Source: an uncultured Chthonomonas sp.
Lineage (GTDB): Bacteria > Armatimonadota > Chthonomonadetes > Chthonomonadales > CAJBBX01
Direction: 5' to 3'
Length of the DNA: 6,385 bases
Assembly (NCBI GenBank): GCA_903886985.1
Contig: CAISOI010000066.1
Location: 1 to 6,385, forward strand
The translations under genes and the position numbers were made by a program. The notes beneath the pieces are model-generated. The model made no database searches. It had not been told where the DNA came from and saw only the letters and a program-made list of their open reading frames with translations. Below are positions 5,693-6,385 of this stretch, piece by piece (the first letter of the stretch is position 1; each line of letters begins with the position of its first letter).

Positions 5693-6370
5693 TTAGTAGG
5701 CTCCACGTCCCATTAGAACTGCGGGCACTGTTTTTACAAGAATTACTAGGTCCATCCACATTGTGTGACTTTCGATGTATTGAACATCTAACTTAACCTG
5801 CTGGGAAAAAGGAATGTCTCCTCTTCCACTTACTTGCCAGGTGCAGGTCAGGCCCGGCTTTACTTCTAGTCTGCGTCGATCAGCAAGCGTGTATTGCGCA
5901 ACTTCCTTCTCGACCGGCGGGCGGGGTCCTACTAGGGACATCTCGCCTTTCAGTACACACCAGAACTGTGGCAATTCATCAATGCTCAGCTTTCGGATGA
6001 TGCGGCCGATCCAGGTTACTCGCGGGTCTCGCTTCATCTTGAAGGTGACACCTTCCGAGTGATGGCTCTGTTCCAACAATTGAGCCTTAAGCGCTTCCGC
6101 GTTTACAACCATCGATCTAAACTTAGGAAATCGGAATGCTTTTCCAAATTTGCCAATTCTCTTCTGCCAGAAGACTACTGGACCGCCATCGGTGCACTTG
6201 ATCGCTGCAGCCACGATTAAGAAAATGGGCGAGAGAACAACAAGCATTACTGCAGAAATCGTTACATCCAAAACCCTCTTCAAAACTTCGGAAAGACCAA
6301 CAACCGTGTTCCATGCAGTCTTCTTGTAGAACAATCTCATTCGAGCCTGCAATCTGACGCTCTTGGACAT
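5693..6370 (-). CDS. Polyprenyl-phosphate sugar-1-phosphate transferase (PglC/WcaJ-type)
   Basis: This enzyme moves a sugar-1-phosphate from a nucleotide sugar to undecaprenyl phosphate, the first membrane step of exopolysaccharide, capsule, O-antigen or glycoprotein glycan assembly. The 225 residues fit the small monotopic transferase superfamily. One hydrophobic segment (about 33-57) contains Ser47-Pro48, the helix break that makes it re-enter the cytoplasmic face. Next come GPVVFWQKRIGKFGKAF (63-79), KFRSM (83-87), the catalytic pair Asp131-Glu132 in LSIDELPQFW, and GEMSLVGPRPP (142-152) with the arginine pocket. The end has KPGLTCTWQVSGRGDI (171-186), and the chain closes with GRGAY. The ATG at 6370 has no visible Shine-Dalgarno, and the frame stays open to the window edge, so the true start may be the ATG at 6340 or lie outside. 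A longer WcaJ-like N-terminus cannot be excluded. Substrate cannot be read from the sequence. Confidence 0.92.
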   Translation of the reverse strand: MSKSVRLQARMRLFYKKTAWNTVVGLSEVLKRVLDVTISAVMLVVLSPIFLIVAAAIKCTDGGPVVFWQKRIGKFGKAFRFPKFRSMVVNAEALKAQLLEQSHHSEGVTFKMKRDPRVTWIGRIIRKLSIDELPQFWCVLKGEMSLVGPRPPVEKEVAQYTLADRRRLEVKPGLTCTWQVSGRGDIPFSQQVKLDVQYIESHTMWMDLVILVKTVPAVLMGRGAY

Positions 6371-6385
6371 GCGAGCGGAGAGGAC

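Overview
This is a bacterial window with every supportable gene on the minus strand, so transcription runs from high to low coordinates. The phylum cannot be fixed from sequence alone. Small monotopic sugar-phosphate transferases beside a sugar-nucleotidyltransferase-like protein, Rhs remnants and excisionase/PIN pairs are spread over many environmental bacteria; Planctomycetota, Verrucomicrobiota and Armatimonadota come to mind, but that is a weak impression. Start codons are ATG and apparently some TTG. Shine-Dalgarno sequences are clear in front of several genes, and TAA and TGA act as ordinary stops, so the standard bacterial code applies.

The right third (about 4450-6385) looks like ordinary housekeeping/exopolysaccharide sequence. 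A polyprenyl-phosphate sugar-1-phosphate transferase (5693-6370, possibly starting beyond the window) is followed after 84 bases by a protein that joins a degenerate nucleotidyltransferase domain to a left-handed beta-helix (4514-5608). A hairpin terminator (4451-4490) closes this unit. Together they suggest the start of surface-polysaccharide or O-antigen-like assembly, in which the first sugar phosphate is loaded on the lipid carrier.

The middle (about 2926-4130) is a toxin-antitoxin cassette. It has a well-formed extended -10 promoter, an intact helix-turn-helix (excisionase-type) antitoxin (3585-4043) and a PIN-domain ribonuclease toxin (3013-3582) broken by an in-frame TGA at codon 48. 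The 13-base sequence cacccaatgcaaa occurs on both sides of the cassette, each time about 74 bases upstream of a start codon.

The left part (1-2871) is AT-richer accessory DNA with decay. It holds two tandem, related membrane-anchored proteins (2419-2853 intact; 1910-2341 broken by one in-frame TAA), a 3' fragment of an Rhs/YD-repeat protein (about 1540-1950), and a secreted TolB/WD40-like beta-propeller protein (354-1550). The last 353 bases hold no gene I can defend. Two full-length genes stopped by single nonsense codons plus an Rhs stump within 2 kb indicate recent loss of function in this stretch. I see no complete novel system. The most unusual items are the tandem membrane-protein pair, the Rhs stump embedded between it and the propeller gene, and the nucleotidyltransferase with a rebuilt active-site loop.
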